Assembly (NCBI GenBank): GCA_038215275.1
Contig: JBBQRA010000011.1
Span: forward strand, 1 to 46,904
DNA length: 46,904 bases
Direction of reading: 5' to 3'
Source: Ga0077553 sp038215275
GTDB taxonomy: Bacteria > Acidobacteriota > Terriglobia > Bryobacterales > Bryobacteraceae
The notes beneath the pieces are model-generated. The model searched no databases and had not been told where the DNA came from. It was given only the letters and a program-made list of their open reading frames with translations. Position numbers and translations under genes: made by a program. The stretch's first letter is position 1; each line of letters begins with the position of its first letter. Positions 7,619 to 16,517 of the stretch are shown in pieces.

Positions 7619-10039
7619 ATGAGAGATCGTATTTTATCGGCGCTGGCGTTGGGCGCAACCTTGGTGACTGCGAACCGGCGGCTGCGGCGAAAGTGGCGCG
7701 CGGATTTCGATGCCGCGCAACAGGCGGCGGGTCTGCGGGCGTGGCCAACGCCGGCGATCGTGAGCTGGGACGATTGGCTGGTCGCGGCGCACGACGAGAG
7801 CTTTTCGCCGCGGCGGCTGCTGAGTGATTTCGCGGAGCGGTACTTGTGGGAGCAGATTATTCCCGATGCCGTGTTGCTCGATCGGGCCGCGACGGCGAAG
7901 ATGGCCTCGCAGGCTTGGGCGCTGCTCTGCGCCTGGCGTTTGCCTTTGGACCATCCGGCGTTCCGGGAAACTGAGGATGCGATGGCGTTTGCCGGATGGG
8001 CGCGGACGTTCGAACGGCAGTGCGCGCAGCGGGGTTGGCTGTCGCCGTCGGCGCTCGCGGATACGGTGGACCCCGTGGCGGCGGAGTTGTGGCTGACGGG
8101 TTTCGACGAATTGACACCGCAGCAGCAGGCGCTGCTAGAGCGTCGGGGGCGGCCATACTTTACGGCGGATGGTCCGGCGGGCGTGGCTGGGGATGCGTCG
8201 GTGGGCGAGTATCCGGATGCGGCGGCGGAGTTGCGGGCGGCGGCGGCGTGGGCGCGGCGGGCCATAGAGGAACGAGGCGCCACGTCGGTAGGCGTTGTGG
8301 TGCAGGACCTGGCGGAGCGGCGGGCGATAGTGGATGCGATCTTCCGGGAGACGTTGGGCGGCGAATTGACGAACGTGTCTCTGGGGCAGCCGTTGACGGA
8401 GTATCCTCTGGTGGATGCGGCCCTCCGACTGCTGAAGCTTTCACTGGGCGCGCTTTCCTTGAGTGAGGCGGGGCAGTTGCTGCTGTCGCCGTTCTTGTTG
8501 GGCGGGGAGGCGGAGTATCGGGTACGGGCACGGCTGGATGTCGAATTGCGGCGGCAGAAGCGCCTGCGGGTGGGTGTGGCGGAGCTGCAGAGCACGGAGT
8601 GCCCGCGGTTGGCCGAGGCCCTGCAGGAGTTGCGCGCACCCGAAGGGGCGCAGTTGCCTTCGGCTTGGGCGGCGACGTATCTAAAGCTTTTGGGCGGGGC
8701 GGGTTGGCCAGGAGAGCGGACGCTATCGAGCGAAGAGCGGCAGACTGAGCGGCGGTGGCAAAAAGTGCTGGGTTCGTTTTCGGATTTGGATCCGTTGACG
8801 GGACGCCTGGTAGCGGGGGCTGCGCTGCAGCTCTTCCGCCGGCTGCTCGAAGAAGAGGTGTTTCAACCGGAGACGTCGATGCTGCCCGTGCAGATTCTGG
8901 AGGCGCTGCAAGCGGCCGGGGCGCAATTCGATGCGTTGTGGGTGCAGGGGGTAGACGACCGGGCATGGCCGGCGGCGGCGCGTCCGAATCCGTTTTTGCC
9001 GTACCGGATCCAACGGGAGCAGGGACTGCCGCATTCTTCGGCGGAGCGGGAGTTGGCGTTTAGCCGAAAGATCCTGGAGCGATTGCAGCAGACTGCGCCG
9101 CGAGTGGTGTTCAGTTATGCGCGGCGGGAAGGGGAGATGGAGCTGCGGCCGAGCCGGTTAATCAGCCGTCTGCCGGTGTTTTCGGAGGAGTTGAAGACCT
9201 ATCCGACGTGGGCCGGGCTAATCCGCGCGGCGGCGGAGCTTGAGACGTTCGAAGACGCGCAAGGTCCGCCGCTGCCGGAGGGCGTGGCGGTGCGCGCAGG
9301 GACGCAGGCCATCAAGTGGCAGGCGCAATGCCCGTTTCAGGCGTTTGCGCGGACGCAGTTGCGGGCGGAGCCGCTGGAACAGCCGGAGGAAGGCATCGAC
9401 CTGCGGGATCGGGGGACGATGCTGCATCAAGCGTTGGAGAAGTTTTGGAGCGAGTGCCGGGACCACGCCACGTTGGTTTCGACGGACTGGACGGAGACGC
9501 TCGAGCGGGCGGTGGACGAGGCCGTGGACGGGTTGATGGGGACGATGCGGGAGTTGGAGCGGGACCGGCTGTTGCTGCTGCTGCGGGAGTGGCTGGCGGT
9601 GGAAGCGGAGCGGGACCCCTTTCGTGTGGAAGGGCTGGAGACGCGACTGACGCCGCACTTTGCGGGGCTCCGGTTTGCGACGCGGGCGGACCGGATTGAC
9701 CGGATGGCCGACGGGAGCACGGTGATCGTCGATTACAAGACGGGGCTGGTTTCAAAGAAAAGCTGGGACGGCGAACGACCCGATGAGCCGCAGCTACCTA
9801 TCTATGCAGTGACCGCGGAGCCGACGCCAGCGGCGGTAGCGTTTGCCCAAGTGCGGCGGGGCGATTGCCAATGGGTGGCTGCGCCGGTGCCGGTGGAGGA
9901 GTGGCGCGCGGTGATCGGGAAGCTGGCGCAGGAGCTGCGCGAGGGGCTGGCCGTGGTGGACCCGAAGGACGGCGGGAAACCGTGCGAATACTGCCACCTG
10001 CAGACGCTCTGCCGCGTGGCGGAGGTGACGAGTGCCTGA
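7619..10039 (+). CDS. AddB-like nuclease subunit with iron-sulfur PD-(D/E)XK domain (probable DNA repair protein)
   Basis: This is an 806-residue protein. The ATG at 7619 is preceded by GGAGG at 7605-7609. The N-terminal part resembles an inactivated UvrD-type helicase (TLVTANRRLRRKW at the start but no Walker A P-loop). The C-terminal part is a RecB-family nuclease with the active-site strand V-I-V-D705-Y-K707. Four cysteines, C571 then C789-x2-C792-x5-C798, match the spacing of the 4Fe-4S staple that closes the nuclease domain of AddB. The next gene, overlapping by eight bases, is the AddA-like helicase-nuclease. Together they should form an ATP-dependent exonuclease that processes double-strand breaks for RecA loading. 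It belongs to the shorter AddB-like lineage named probable DNA repair protein in some resources. Confidence 0.85.
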   Translation: MRDRILSALALGATLVTANRRLRRKWRADFDAAQQAAGLRAWPTPAIVSWDDWLVAAHDESFSPRRLLSDFAERYLWEQIIPDAVLLDRAATAKMASQAWALLCAWRLPLDHPAFRETEDAMAFAGWARTFERQCAQRGWLSPSALADTVDPVAAELWLTGFDELTPQQQALLERRGRPYFTADGPAGVAGDASVGEYPDAAAELRAAAAWARRAIEERGATSVGVVVQDLAERRAIVDAIFRETLGGELTNVSLGQPLTEYPLVDAALRLLKLSLGALSLSEAGQLLLSPFLLGGEAEYRVRARLDVELRRQKRLRVGVAELQSTECPRLAEALQELRAPEGAQLPSAWAATYLKLLGGAGWPGERTLSSEERQTERRWQKVLGSFSDLDPLTGRLVAGAALQLFRRLLEEEVFQPETSMLPVQILEALQAAGAQFDALWVQGVDDRAWPAAARPNPFLPYRIQREQGLPHSSAERELAFSRKILERLQQTAPRVVFSYARREGEMELRPSRLISRLPVFSEELKTYPTWAGLIRAAAELETFEDAQGPPLPEGVAVRAGTQAIKWQAQCPFQAFARTQLRAEPLEQPEEGIDLRDRGTMLHQALEKFWSECRDHATLVSTDWTETLERAVDEAVDGLMGTMRELERDRLLLLLREWLAVEAERDPFRVEGLETRLTPHFAGLRFATRADRIDRMADGSTVIVDYKTGLVSKKSWDGERPDEPQLPIYAVTAEPTPAAVAFAQVRRGDCQWVAAPVPVEEWRAVIGKLAQELREGLAVVDPKDGGKPCEYCHLQTLCRVAEVTSA

Positions 10040-12920
10040 GGCGGTGCGAAACCGGGTGCTGGACCCCGAGCGCTCGTTCCTGATTCAAGCCCCGGCGGGC
10101 TCGGGGAAGACGGAGCTGTTGACGCAGCGGTTTCTGGCCTTGTTGGTGCGAGTGGAGCAGCCGGAGGCCGTCGTCGCGATCACGTTTACGAAGAAGGCGG
10201 CAGGGGAGATGCGGGCGCGGTTGGTGCGGGCGTTGGAGGCGGCGCTGGAGCCGGAGCCGGAGGAGGTGCACAAGCGCAAAACCTGGACGTTGGCGGAGGC
10301 CGTGAACCAGCGGGGATGGGACTTAGTTGACAACCCGGCCCGGCTGCGGATTCAGACGTTCGACAGCTTTTGCCGCTCGTTGACGGAGCAGATGCCGTGG
10401 TTGAGCCGGTTCGGCGCGCCTCCGCAGATTGCCGAGGATACTGGCAGCCTGCACTACGCCGCGGCGTTGGCGGCGGTGCGGGCGGTGGAGAGGGGGCATC
10501 CGGCGGTGGCCCGGCTGCTGTCGCATTTGGACAATCAGTTCAGCCGGGTGACGGAGAAGTTGGCTGAGATGCTGGCGAAGCGGGACCAGTGGCTGCGGCA
10601 TCTGCACGTGGACCGCGAGAGCCTGGAGGCGGCGCTGGGGGCGTTGGCGGAGCGGCATTTTGAACAGTTGGCGGCGGCTGCGCCTTCCGGAGTGAAGGGG
10701 GACTGGACGGCGGTGCAGACCGCGGCGCTGACCAAGGCGGGGACGGTAAGCCGGAAGTGGGCGAAGGCGTTTGGGCCATCCGCGGAGTTTGAAGACTTGA
10801 TTGCCAAGCCACTGCCGCCATCGCAACTGAGCGACGCGCAGTGGGAGGTGATCGCGGCGATTCTCGATGTGTTGAAACTGGCGGCGGCGGAATTGAAGCT
10901 GCTGTTCCAGGAGCGGCGCGAGACGGACTACGCCGAAGTGGCGCTAGCGGCGATTCAGGCGTTGGGTTCTCCGGAGGAGCCGACGCCACTGGCCGAGGCG
11001 CTCTACTACCGGATCGAGCATCTGTTAGTGGACGAGTTTCAGGACACATCGGCGTCGCAGTACGAGATTTTACGGCGGCTGACGGCGGAGTGGGTGCCGG
11101 GCGACGGGCGGACGCTGTTTCTGGTGGGCGACCCGATGCAGTCCATCTATGGATTTCGCGAGGCCGATGTGGGTTTGTTTTTGAGAGCAGCGGCGGAAGG
11201 GTTAGGACATCTGCCGCTGGAGTTCGCGCAGTTGAACCGGAACTTCCGGTCGGACCGTGAGTTGATCGGGTGGTTTAACGCGGTGTTTCCGTCGATACTC
11301 GCTCCGGAAATGGAGATTCAAACCGGGGCGGTGCCCTATGCGGCAAGCGAGGCGACGCGGGAGTATCCCGAGTGCTGTGTGGAAGCGCAGTGGGGCGGGG
11401 AGACGGAGATTGCTGACGTCGTGGAAGGACATCCGGAGAAGACAATCGCGATTCTCGTGCGGAACAAGAGCCACGCGGCGCCGGTGATGGGGGAGCTGCA
11501 GCGCCGGGGGATCCGATTTCAGGCCGTGGAGTTGGATCGACTGGGCGAACGGAGCGCCGTGCGGGACTTAGAGGCGTTGACGCGGGCGCTGCTGCATCCG
11601 GAGGATCGGACGGCATTCTTTGCGATGTGCCGGGCGCCGTGGGCCGGGGCGAAGCTGGCGCAGTTGGCTTCAGGCGAATTGCCCGAGCGGGTTGTGTCGG
11701 CGCTGGACGCAGCGCGGCGGAACCGGTACCGGCGACCGTTGCGGCGCCAGGTGGAGCAACTATGGCTGACCCTGGGTGGACCTGCGACATTGACGACGGA
11801 ACAGGAGTGGGAGGACACGGCGGCATTCTTCGAACTGCTCGATTCGTTTGATCCGGCGGGGGATCTGACTGCGGCGCTGCAGGGGTTGTTTGCACGGCCG
11901 GACCCGTTGGCAGATGGACGAATCCAGATTCTTTCGATGCACAAGGCCAAGGGCCTGGAGTTCGATGTGGTGATCCTGCCGGAGCTGCACCGGACGAGCG
12001 GGAGTGATCAGCCCAGTCTGCTGCGGTGGCGGATGGCGGAAACAGAGCTTTTATTGGGCTGCATTCGCGAGACGGGCGCGGAGCGGGATCCGCTCTACGA
12101 GTATCTGCGGGAGCATGACAAGACCCGGACGGGCTATGAGCTGGCCAGGCTGCTGTACGTGGCGTGTACGCGGGCGAAGCGGCGGTTGTACTTGTTTGTG
12201 CAGGGAAAGCCGAAGCGCGGAACCTTGGGCCATTTGCTGGAGGCGACGTTGGCGCCCGTAATGCAGACGGTGGAAAAGGAGGGGGCGGGGGCTTTGCGGC
12301 AGGTTTTGCGGCGGCTGCCCGCGTCTTGGGCGACTCCGGCTGCACCGCCGGAGATGGCTTGGCCGAAGGTGGACGAAGTTGACGAGGTGGAGGACGCGGG
12401 GGAGGAGACAGCGACCTGGGAGGTGAGGGCCGTGGGGACGTTGGCGCATCGGATGCTGCAGCGGATCGCACGGGAAGGGCTGGCGGCGTGGCCGCTAGAG
12501 CGACTGACGGAGGCGGTACCGTTTCTGCGGGCGCATTTGCCGGAAGAGGGGGTGGCGAAATGCCTGGCGGCACTCCGGGCGACGTTATCGAGTGAACGGG
12601 GACGGTGGATCCTGGGGGAGTACCCCGAGGCGCGGAACGAGTGGGCGTTGACGGGTCTGGTGGGTGGCCAGCGGGTGAGCGGCGTGTTGGATCGGACGTT
12701 CGTGGACGAATTGGGGACCCGCTGGGTGATCGACTACAAAACGGGTACCGCGGTGGCGGAGTATCGGGATCAGCTGCAGCGATATGGGGAATTGCTGGCG
12801 GCGATGGAGGATCGGCCGATTCGGCTCGGGCTGTTTTACCCTTTGCAAGGGAACTGGAACGAGTGGGAGTTCAGCGCTTCTCAGCCAGCAGAATTAACGA
12901 CTGGCCGACCGGAAAGTTGA
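10032..12920 (+). CDS. AddA-like UvrD/RecB-family helicase-exonuclease
   Basis: The 962-residue protein begins at a GTG that overlaps the AddB-like stop by eight bases, with GGAGG at 10021-10025. Helicase motif I is A20-P-A-G-S-G-K26-T27, followed by motif Ia ITFTKKAAGEM. Motif II is V333-D-E-F-Q-D338-T, then GDPMQSIYGFREAD, the LNRNFRS motif and the LSMHKAKGLEFDVV motif. It ends with a RecB-like PD-(D/E)XK nuclease whose active-site strand is V-I-D901-Y-K903. It is therefore a bifunctional motor and nuclease, forming the AddA partner of the preceding subunit. It is shorter than typical Firmicute AddA (about 1,200 residues). The 3' end overlaps the convergent methyltransferase gene by 50 bases. 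Confidence 0.88.
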   Translation: MPEAVRNRVLDPERSFLIQAPAGSGKTELLTQRFLALLVRVEQPEAVVAITFTKKAAGEMRARLVRALEAALEPEPEEVHKRKTWTLAEAVNQRGWDLVDNPARLRIQTFDSFCRSLTEQMPWLSRFGAPPQIAEDTGSLHYAAALAAVRAVERGHPAVARLLSHLDNQFSRVTEKLAEMLAKRDQWLRHLHVDRESLEAALGALAERHFEQLAAAAPSGVKGDWTAVQTAALTKAGTVSRKWAKAFGPSAEFEDLIAKPLPPSQLSDAQWEVIAAILDVLKLAAAELKLLFQERRETDYAEVALAAIQALGSPEEPTPLAEALYYRIEHLLVDEFQDTSASQYEILRRLTAEWVPGDGRTLFLVGDPMQSIYGFREADVGLFLRAAAEGLGHLPLEFAQLNRNFRSDRELIGWFNAVFPSILAPEMEIQTGAVPYAASEATREYPECCVEAQWGGETEIADVVEGHPEKTIAILVRNKSHAAPVMGELQRRGIRFQAVELDRLGERSAVRDLEALTRALLHPEDRTAFFAMCRAPWAGAKLAQLASGELPERVVSALDAARRNRYRRPLRRQVEQLWLTLGGPATLTTEQEWEDTAAFFELLDSFDPAGDLTAALQGLFARPDPLADGRIQILSMHKAKGLEFDVVILPELHRTSGSDQPSLLRWRMAETELLLGCIRETGAERDPLYEYLREHDKTRTGYELARLLYVACTRAKRRLYLFVQGKPKRGTLGHLLEATLAPVMQTVEKEGAGALRQVLRRLPASWATPAAPPEMAWPKVDEVDEVEDAGEETATWEVRAVGTLAHRMLQRIAREGLAAWPLERLTEAVPFLRAHLPEEGVAKCLAALRATLSSERGRWILGEYPEARNEWALTGLVGGQRVSGVLDRTFVDELGTRWVIDYKTGTAVAEYRDQLQRYGELLAAMEDRPIRLGLFYPLQGNWNEWEFSASQPAELTTGRPES

Positions 12921-13620
12921 TGCCGCTTTGAAGCAGGCTGGCTTCGGCGGCGAGCGGCCCGTAAAGCAGACTATCGAGCCAGGGGGCCACTGGTTCAACG
13001 CCGCTCGAAGGCTCGCCGCCGAAGAGGGGTTCGACGACGCGGAACTTGAAGAGAGCGACCGGCATCAGCAGCGAGTTGGCGTAGGAGCAGCGCAGGGAGC
13101 GGAAGCCGTGGCGCTCGGCGAGGGCGAGGAGCCGGTTCTTCGTGAAGCGCTGACGCTCGTGCGCGAAGGCGGAATGGTGGCTGCGGAGGATGTCGAGCGC
13201 CGAGACGCGGATAGCGAGGAATCCGCCGGGTGGCAGGACGCGGGCAAACTCGGCCATCGGTTCGTCTTCCTTGCCGCGGGGCAGGTGAACGATTACGTCC
13301 ATGGAGACAACGGCGTCAAAGGCCTGATCCCGGTAGGGGAGCTGGCACATATCGGCCTGGACCATCCGTTCGACACCGAGTGTTTTGCCGAACTCCAGGC
13401 CTTCCCAGCCGAGGTCGAGCGGGAACATCGGCCAGCCGTAGCGCTCTTGCAGAGCGAGGGCGAAGTGACCGGTGCCGGCGCCGATCTCCGCGACCCGGCC
13501 AAACTTCCGGTCGCGGGCGGGTTGATCGAGCAGGCCGAACATGATCTGCCGCATGCCGCGGTACCACCAAAAGGCGTTTTCCGCCTTGGCGATATTGGCG
13601 AACTCGGCGGCATTCATCAT
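12871..13620 (-). CDS. Class I SAM-dependent methyltransferase
   Basis: The 249-residue protein has SAM-binding motif I in VAEIGAGTGHFALAL, an acidic residue after beta-2 (PLDLGWEG), the ADMCQLPYRDQAFDAVVSMDVIVHL stretch covering motifs II-III, and FARVLPPGGFLAIRV (post-motif III). The N-terminus NAAEF...ENAFWWYRGMRQIMFGLLD is typical of methyltransferases acting on small molecules or glycan/lipid precursors. I chose the ATG at 13620 because AAAAGG lies eight bases upstream and the domain begins there. An ATG at 13683 would add 21 residues and overlap the upstream gene. The substrate is unknown. It follows an unknown gene and the fliD locus on the same strand, and its 3' end overlaps the AddA-like gene. 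Confidence 0.82.
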   Translation of the reverse strand: MMNAAEFANIAKAENAFWWYRGMRQIMFGLLDQPARDRKFGRVAEIGAGTGHFALALQERYGWPMFPLDLGWEGLEFGKTLGVERMVQADMCQLPYRDQAFDAVVSMDVIVHLPRGKEDEPMAEFARVLPPGGFLAIRVSALDILRSHHSAFAHERQRFTKNRLLALAERHGFRSLRCSYANSLLMPVALFKFRVVEPLFGGEPSSGVEPVAPWLDSLLYGPLAAEASLLQSGINFPVGQSLILLAEKR

Positions 13621-13660
13621 GAAAGTGACCTTTTGGTATCGCAGATCGGGAACGGGGGTG

Positions 13661-14620
13661 TCAAGCCGCTTTGTCGAGGGCATCGGCGTGGCTCCGTTCG
13701 AGCGATTTCGTCAGGACGATGACTAGCATGCGCATGACGGTTTCGACGTCGGCGTGCGGGATGATGCGGCGGAGACGGGCTTCTACTGTGGCAAAGGTTC
13801 GCTGGACGCTCCGCTCGATCTCTGCTGCCACTAGGCGGGGTTGGCTCTCCGCCTTGGCCTGGAATTTCGGCGTGGAGGCCACCAGCTTTACCATCTGGGT
13901 GATGATATCCTCCTCTACCTTCAAAATCATTTGGAAGCCACGCTGAGCTCGCCTGAGGCGCAGCAGAATCCGTTTGGTGTTCCGCGGATCGAAAAAGCCG
14001 CGCCGGCTGCAATCCAGCTTCCTGGTGATGGGGAGCAGCGAACTCAAGATGGGCCGGATGTTCCGCTCGACCCAGAAGAAGCAGCGGGTCATCATTTCGG
14101 GATCGAGAATGTCGTAGCTCAGGCGGTCGACGTGTTCCCCGACGGCGGGCCGGGAGGCGCGCCAAGCGATCATGCCTTGGGCCATATCCAGATCGTCCAA
14201 GCGGTCAACCCCATCAAAGTAAAGGGAGGGAATCCATTCGCGCATCGCCGTTTGTAGCGCGATTGAAGCGCGGGGGTAAACGACGGCGTACCTGGCGCTT
14301 CTCTCGGAGGGCGCCTCGGACCAACCGCTGCAGGGATGCCACTCGCGGGGTTCCGGATCCCCGAGCAGACCGCCGGTTTGCGGCTGGGCGTGGCACGGTG
14401 GCGGCAAGGGCTGATTGAAGACAGCGTGGTTGACGAGTTGTAGTGCCAGATCCGCCGCGGAGGCTGGGGGCTGGGCAAGCGGGAGGCTGGATGAGTGACG
14501 TTCGCCGAGGATAGCGGGCGGGATGTCGCCCCACAGGGTAATGCACGAGGAGGACGACGCCTCCGGCTGAGCCATGGGCAGGGAGAGCGCCTGCGCTGGT
14601 GTTGTATAGTCGTGTTTCAT
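13661..14620 (-). CDS. Hypothetical protein in the fliD neighbourhood
   Basis: This 319-residue protein starts at the ATG at 14620 (MKHDYTTPAQAL). The first 110 residues are Pro/Ser/Ala-rich and probably flexible. From about residue 130 on it is predicted mainly helical, with a basic stretch (RRGFFDPRNTKRILLRLRRAQRGFQ) and C-terminal helices rich in Val/Arg/Glu ending DALDKAA. There is no signal peptide, membrane segment or recognised motif. It lies between the fliD/FliT-like pair and a methyltransferase on the same strand, but a 179-bp gap separates it from the flagellar pair, so co-transcription is uncertain. A regulatory or structural role is possible; no function can be assigned. Confidence 0.6.
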   Translation of the reverse strand: MKHDYTTPAQALSLPMAQPEASSSSCITLWGDIPPAILGERHSSSLPLAQPPASAADLALQLVNHAVFNQPLPPPCHAQPQTGGLLGDPEPREWHPCSGWSEAPSERSARYAVVYPRASIALQTAMREWIPSLYFDGVDRLDDLDMAQGMIAWRASRPAVGEHVDRLSYDILDPEMMTRCFFWVERNIRPILSSLLPITRKLDCSRRGFFDPRNTKRILLRLRRAQRGFQMILKVEEDIITQMVKLVASTPKFQAKAESQPRLVAAEIERSVQRTFATVEARLRRIIPHADVETVMRMLVIVLTKSLERSHADALDKAA

Positions 14621-14799
14621 CACGCCCCGAATGTAGCAATCGAAAGCTCGATTCCGAACCATGGGTTCGTTTTTCGGGGGGTCGTTTGGAGGGATTAAGT
14701 CTTTCTGGTGGAACAACTTGGGAGGACTTTTTAATTTTCTTGAATTGGTTGTGAACAACTTTGGCGGGAGCGGCGTTTCAGTACTATTTTGCCGCAGTA
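14621..14799. other. 179-bp gene-free, relatively AT-rich gap
   Basis: This stretch between the FliT-like gene and the unknown gene has runs such as TTTTTAATTTTCTT and a purine-rich part, in contrast to the GC-rich surroundings. On the minus strand TTGTTC followed after 17 bases by ATTAAA could serve as a promoter for the 14620 gene, but the match is weak. A plus-strand open frame beginning MGSFFGGSFGG crosses it, but it is Gly/Phe-biased and runs into the antisense of the FliT-like gene, so I do not call it. Confidence 0.35.
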
Positions 14800-14802
14800 C
14801 TA
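14779..14802. repeat. Two direct copies of CAGTACTA
   Basis: CAGTACTA occurs at 14779-14786 and 14795-14802, with starts 16 bases apart. The second copy contains the stop codon of the FliT-like gene. The core AGTACT is palindromic, so the pair can also be read as an inverted repeat. The reverse complement TAGTACTG occurs at 20922-20929 in the PilZ/uvrA intergenic region. A regulator binding site is possible, but the element is short. Confidence 0.3.
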
Positions 14803-15120
14803 GGCAAGGATCGGGCCGGGGTAGGACGCCGGCTCAAGGGAGTCGGCCAGCGTCTCGAGAAATTGCCGGTGAGCGCCGGATTCGCCGATTTCGGCAGCGA
14901 GGCGGCGCCGGAAATGGGAATAGCGGTGGTGAAGAGCGGCTGTAGAGGTTTTCAGGTCGAGGAGAGCGCCAGCGCACTCTGCCGGGACCGGCGTGAATTC
15001 CAGCGTGGCGACGAGCTGTCCGCGGAGGGCGAGCAGCGCAACAGCGTCGAGCTCGGAACCGAACGGGATGGCGAGCAGCCGGTCATCGAGAGTAGCGAGG
15101 TGTTTGAAGAGGGCGATCAT
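14800..15120 (-). CDS. Small helical protein in the FliT/FliS position downstream of fliD
   Basis: The 106-residue protein is predicted all-helical, with amphipathic stretches (LLALRGQLVATLEF, GALLDLKTSTAALHHRYSHFRRRLAAEI). It has no signal peptide and no cysteine cluster. It begins six bases after the fliD stop and is surely co-transcribed with it. Across bacteria the slot directly after fliD is occupied by the small helical export chaperones FliS and FliT, which keep FliC or FliD unfolded for type III export. Sequence similarity to either is not obvious to me, so a FliT-like chaperone is inferred from position, size and composition. Confidence 0.5.
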   Translation of the reverse strand: MIALFKHLATLDDRLLAIPFGSELDAVALLALRGQLVATLEFTPVPAECAGALLDLKTSTAALHHRYSHFRRRLAAEIGESGAHRQFLETLADSLEPASYPGPILA

Positions 15121-15126
15121 TCCGAA

Positions 15127-16485
15127 TTAACCCTCGTTCTTGCCGAACATCACGAGTTGAAGGCTCTTGAAGCTGGCGTCGACGATATTCTTCTGGGAAT
15201 CCAGGCTGCCGAGGATGGCGTCGACGGCCTGCAGTCGCTCGGCGGCCACGCGCTGCATCAGTTCGAGTCGAGTAGTCAGCGTCTCCACCTGCTTGGCCAA
15301 GCGTTTGTCGGTTTCATCCATGCGGGCGGTTTCGTTAGCAATCAGGCCGGTAACCGGGTCACTGATCTGGCTCACTTTCGATTGCAGGGAGCCAAAACCG
15401 GTGCTGGACGTGCCAAAGAAGGCGAAGGCGTTTTGGAGATCGCTTTCGTTGAGGCCGTCGAAGACCGCGCGATCGAAGGTCCCCTTGCCGTCCCTGCCAA
15501 AGGTTACGCCAAGGGAGGGCAGGCTCTTAATATTACCGGTGCCTTCATAACCGGAGATCTGACGCAACAGACCGCTGGTTTCGCGGACGATAAAACTGCC
15601 GGTGAGCAGTCCCGCGGCCGAACCGATTTGCGAATCGACTTGATCCAGCGTTCCGTTATAGGCAGAGACGAAACTTTCGAGGCGGGTGGCCAGCGTATTT
15701 CGATTGCTTGAGAGCGTAAGGCTGACGGTTTCATTCACCGCCGTTGTTCCGGTCAGCGTAAACGTGACGCCGCTGACCACGTCGTTGACCAGATTGCTGC
15801 TCTTCGAGACCGCTACCCCGTTGATCTTAAAGTTGGCATTGGAGCCATTGTCTTTGGTCACCAACAGATCGGTGTTCGCGCCGGTGGGATCGTCGACCAG
15901 AGTGATGGGCTTTTCGCCCGCGGTGGTCGAAGTGAGCGAGAGGTAGTAGGGTGTGGAACCCGAGCCCGTAGTCAGGATCGAGGCCGTGACCCCAAGTCCG
16001 AGGTTGTTGATTTTGTCGCGGAGACCGGCGAGGGTGTTCTCCTCCGGAGTCAGCGCAATGTCGTAGTCGGTGCCGGCAAATCCGAGCCGGACCGAGCCGG
16101 TGGCCGAGACCGTTCCCGCAGTGGAAGCAGCGTATCCGGCCGACGTGGCCGAGGCGGAGCGGGCCAGGGAGGTGATCTCCGAAATGGTGTACGTGGCCGG
16201 CGTCTTCGCCGTCACCGAGCCGATGGTGACTTTCGAGGAGTTCGAAGACGACCCGCCCACCGCCCGCGACTGGCCCACATCCGCCAGGCCCTTGATCGCA
16301 GTGTTTAAACCTGCAGCCGAAGTCTGTAGGCCCACGGCCAGCGCACGCTGCTGCAACAGGTTCGTCTGATCCCGCTGCAACGCGTTGATCGGCTGGGCGC
16401 CGATCGCCACAGTTCGTTCGAGGATTTTCTGAAAGTCCGCCGAATAGCTGCTGACGCCGGAAAAGCGGAGGGGTTCGATACTCAT
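15127..16485 (-). CDS. fliD: Flagellar hook-associated protein 2 (filament cap FliD)
   Basis: The 452-residue protein has the FliD N-terminal domain (RFSGVSSYSADFQKILERTV, then PINALQRDQTNLLQQRAL) and the FliD C-terminal domain (LSSNRNTLATRLESFVSAYN near residue 290, SLPSLGVTFGRDGKGTF, and a C-terminal coiled coil RMDETDKRLAKQVETLTTRLE). There is no signal peptide, as expected for a type III-exported cap protein. The ATG at 16485 is chosen because the FliD domain starts immediately; the frame is open 34 codons further upstream without recognisable sequence. A sigma-28-like promoter lies 33 bases upstream. FliD caps the growing filament and promotes flagellin polymerisation. No flagellin or other flagellar gene is adjacent in the window. 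Confidence 0.88.
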   Translation of the reverse strand: MSIEPLRFSGVSSYSADFQKILERTVAIGAQPINALQRDQTNLLQQRALAVGLQTSAAGLNTAIKGLADVGQSRAVGGSSSNSSKVTIGSVTAKTPATYTISEITSLARSASATSAGYAASTAGTVSATGSVRLGFAGTDYDIALTPEENTLAGLRDKINNLGLGVTASILTTGSGSTPYYLSLTSTTAGEKPITLVDDPTGANTDLLVTKDNGSNANFKINGVAVSKSSNLVNDVVSGVTFTLTGTTAVNETVSLTLSSNRNTLATRLESFVSAYNGTLDQVDSQIGSAAGLLTGSFIVRETSGLLRQISGYEGTGNIKSLPSLGVTFGRDGKGTFDRAVFDGLNESDLQNAFAFFGTSSTGFGSLQSKVSQISDPVTGLIANETARMDETDKRLAKQVETLTTRLELMQRVAAERLQAVDAILGSLDSQKNIVDASFKSLQLVMFGKNEG

Positions 16486-16517
16486 AGTTGATCCGGATAG
16501 CCGGTCTCCTAACAGTT

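Noticed and set aside
12871..13683. Longer methyltransferase starting at 13683
   Set aside because: It overlaps the upstream gene and lacks a ribosome site, while 13620 has AAAAGG eight bases upstream and starts at the family N-terminus.
14661..14945. Short plus-strand frame starting MGSFFGGSFGG
   Set aside because: Gly/Phe-biased and then runs antisense through the FliT-like gene; no ribosome site or homology seen.
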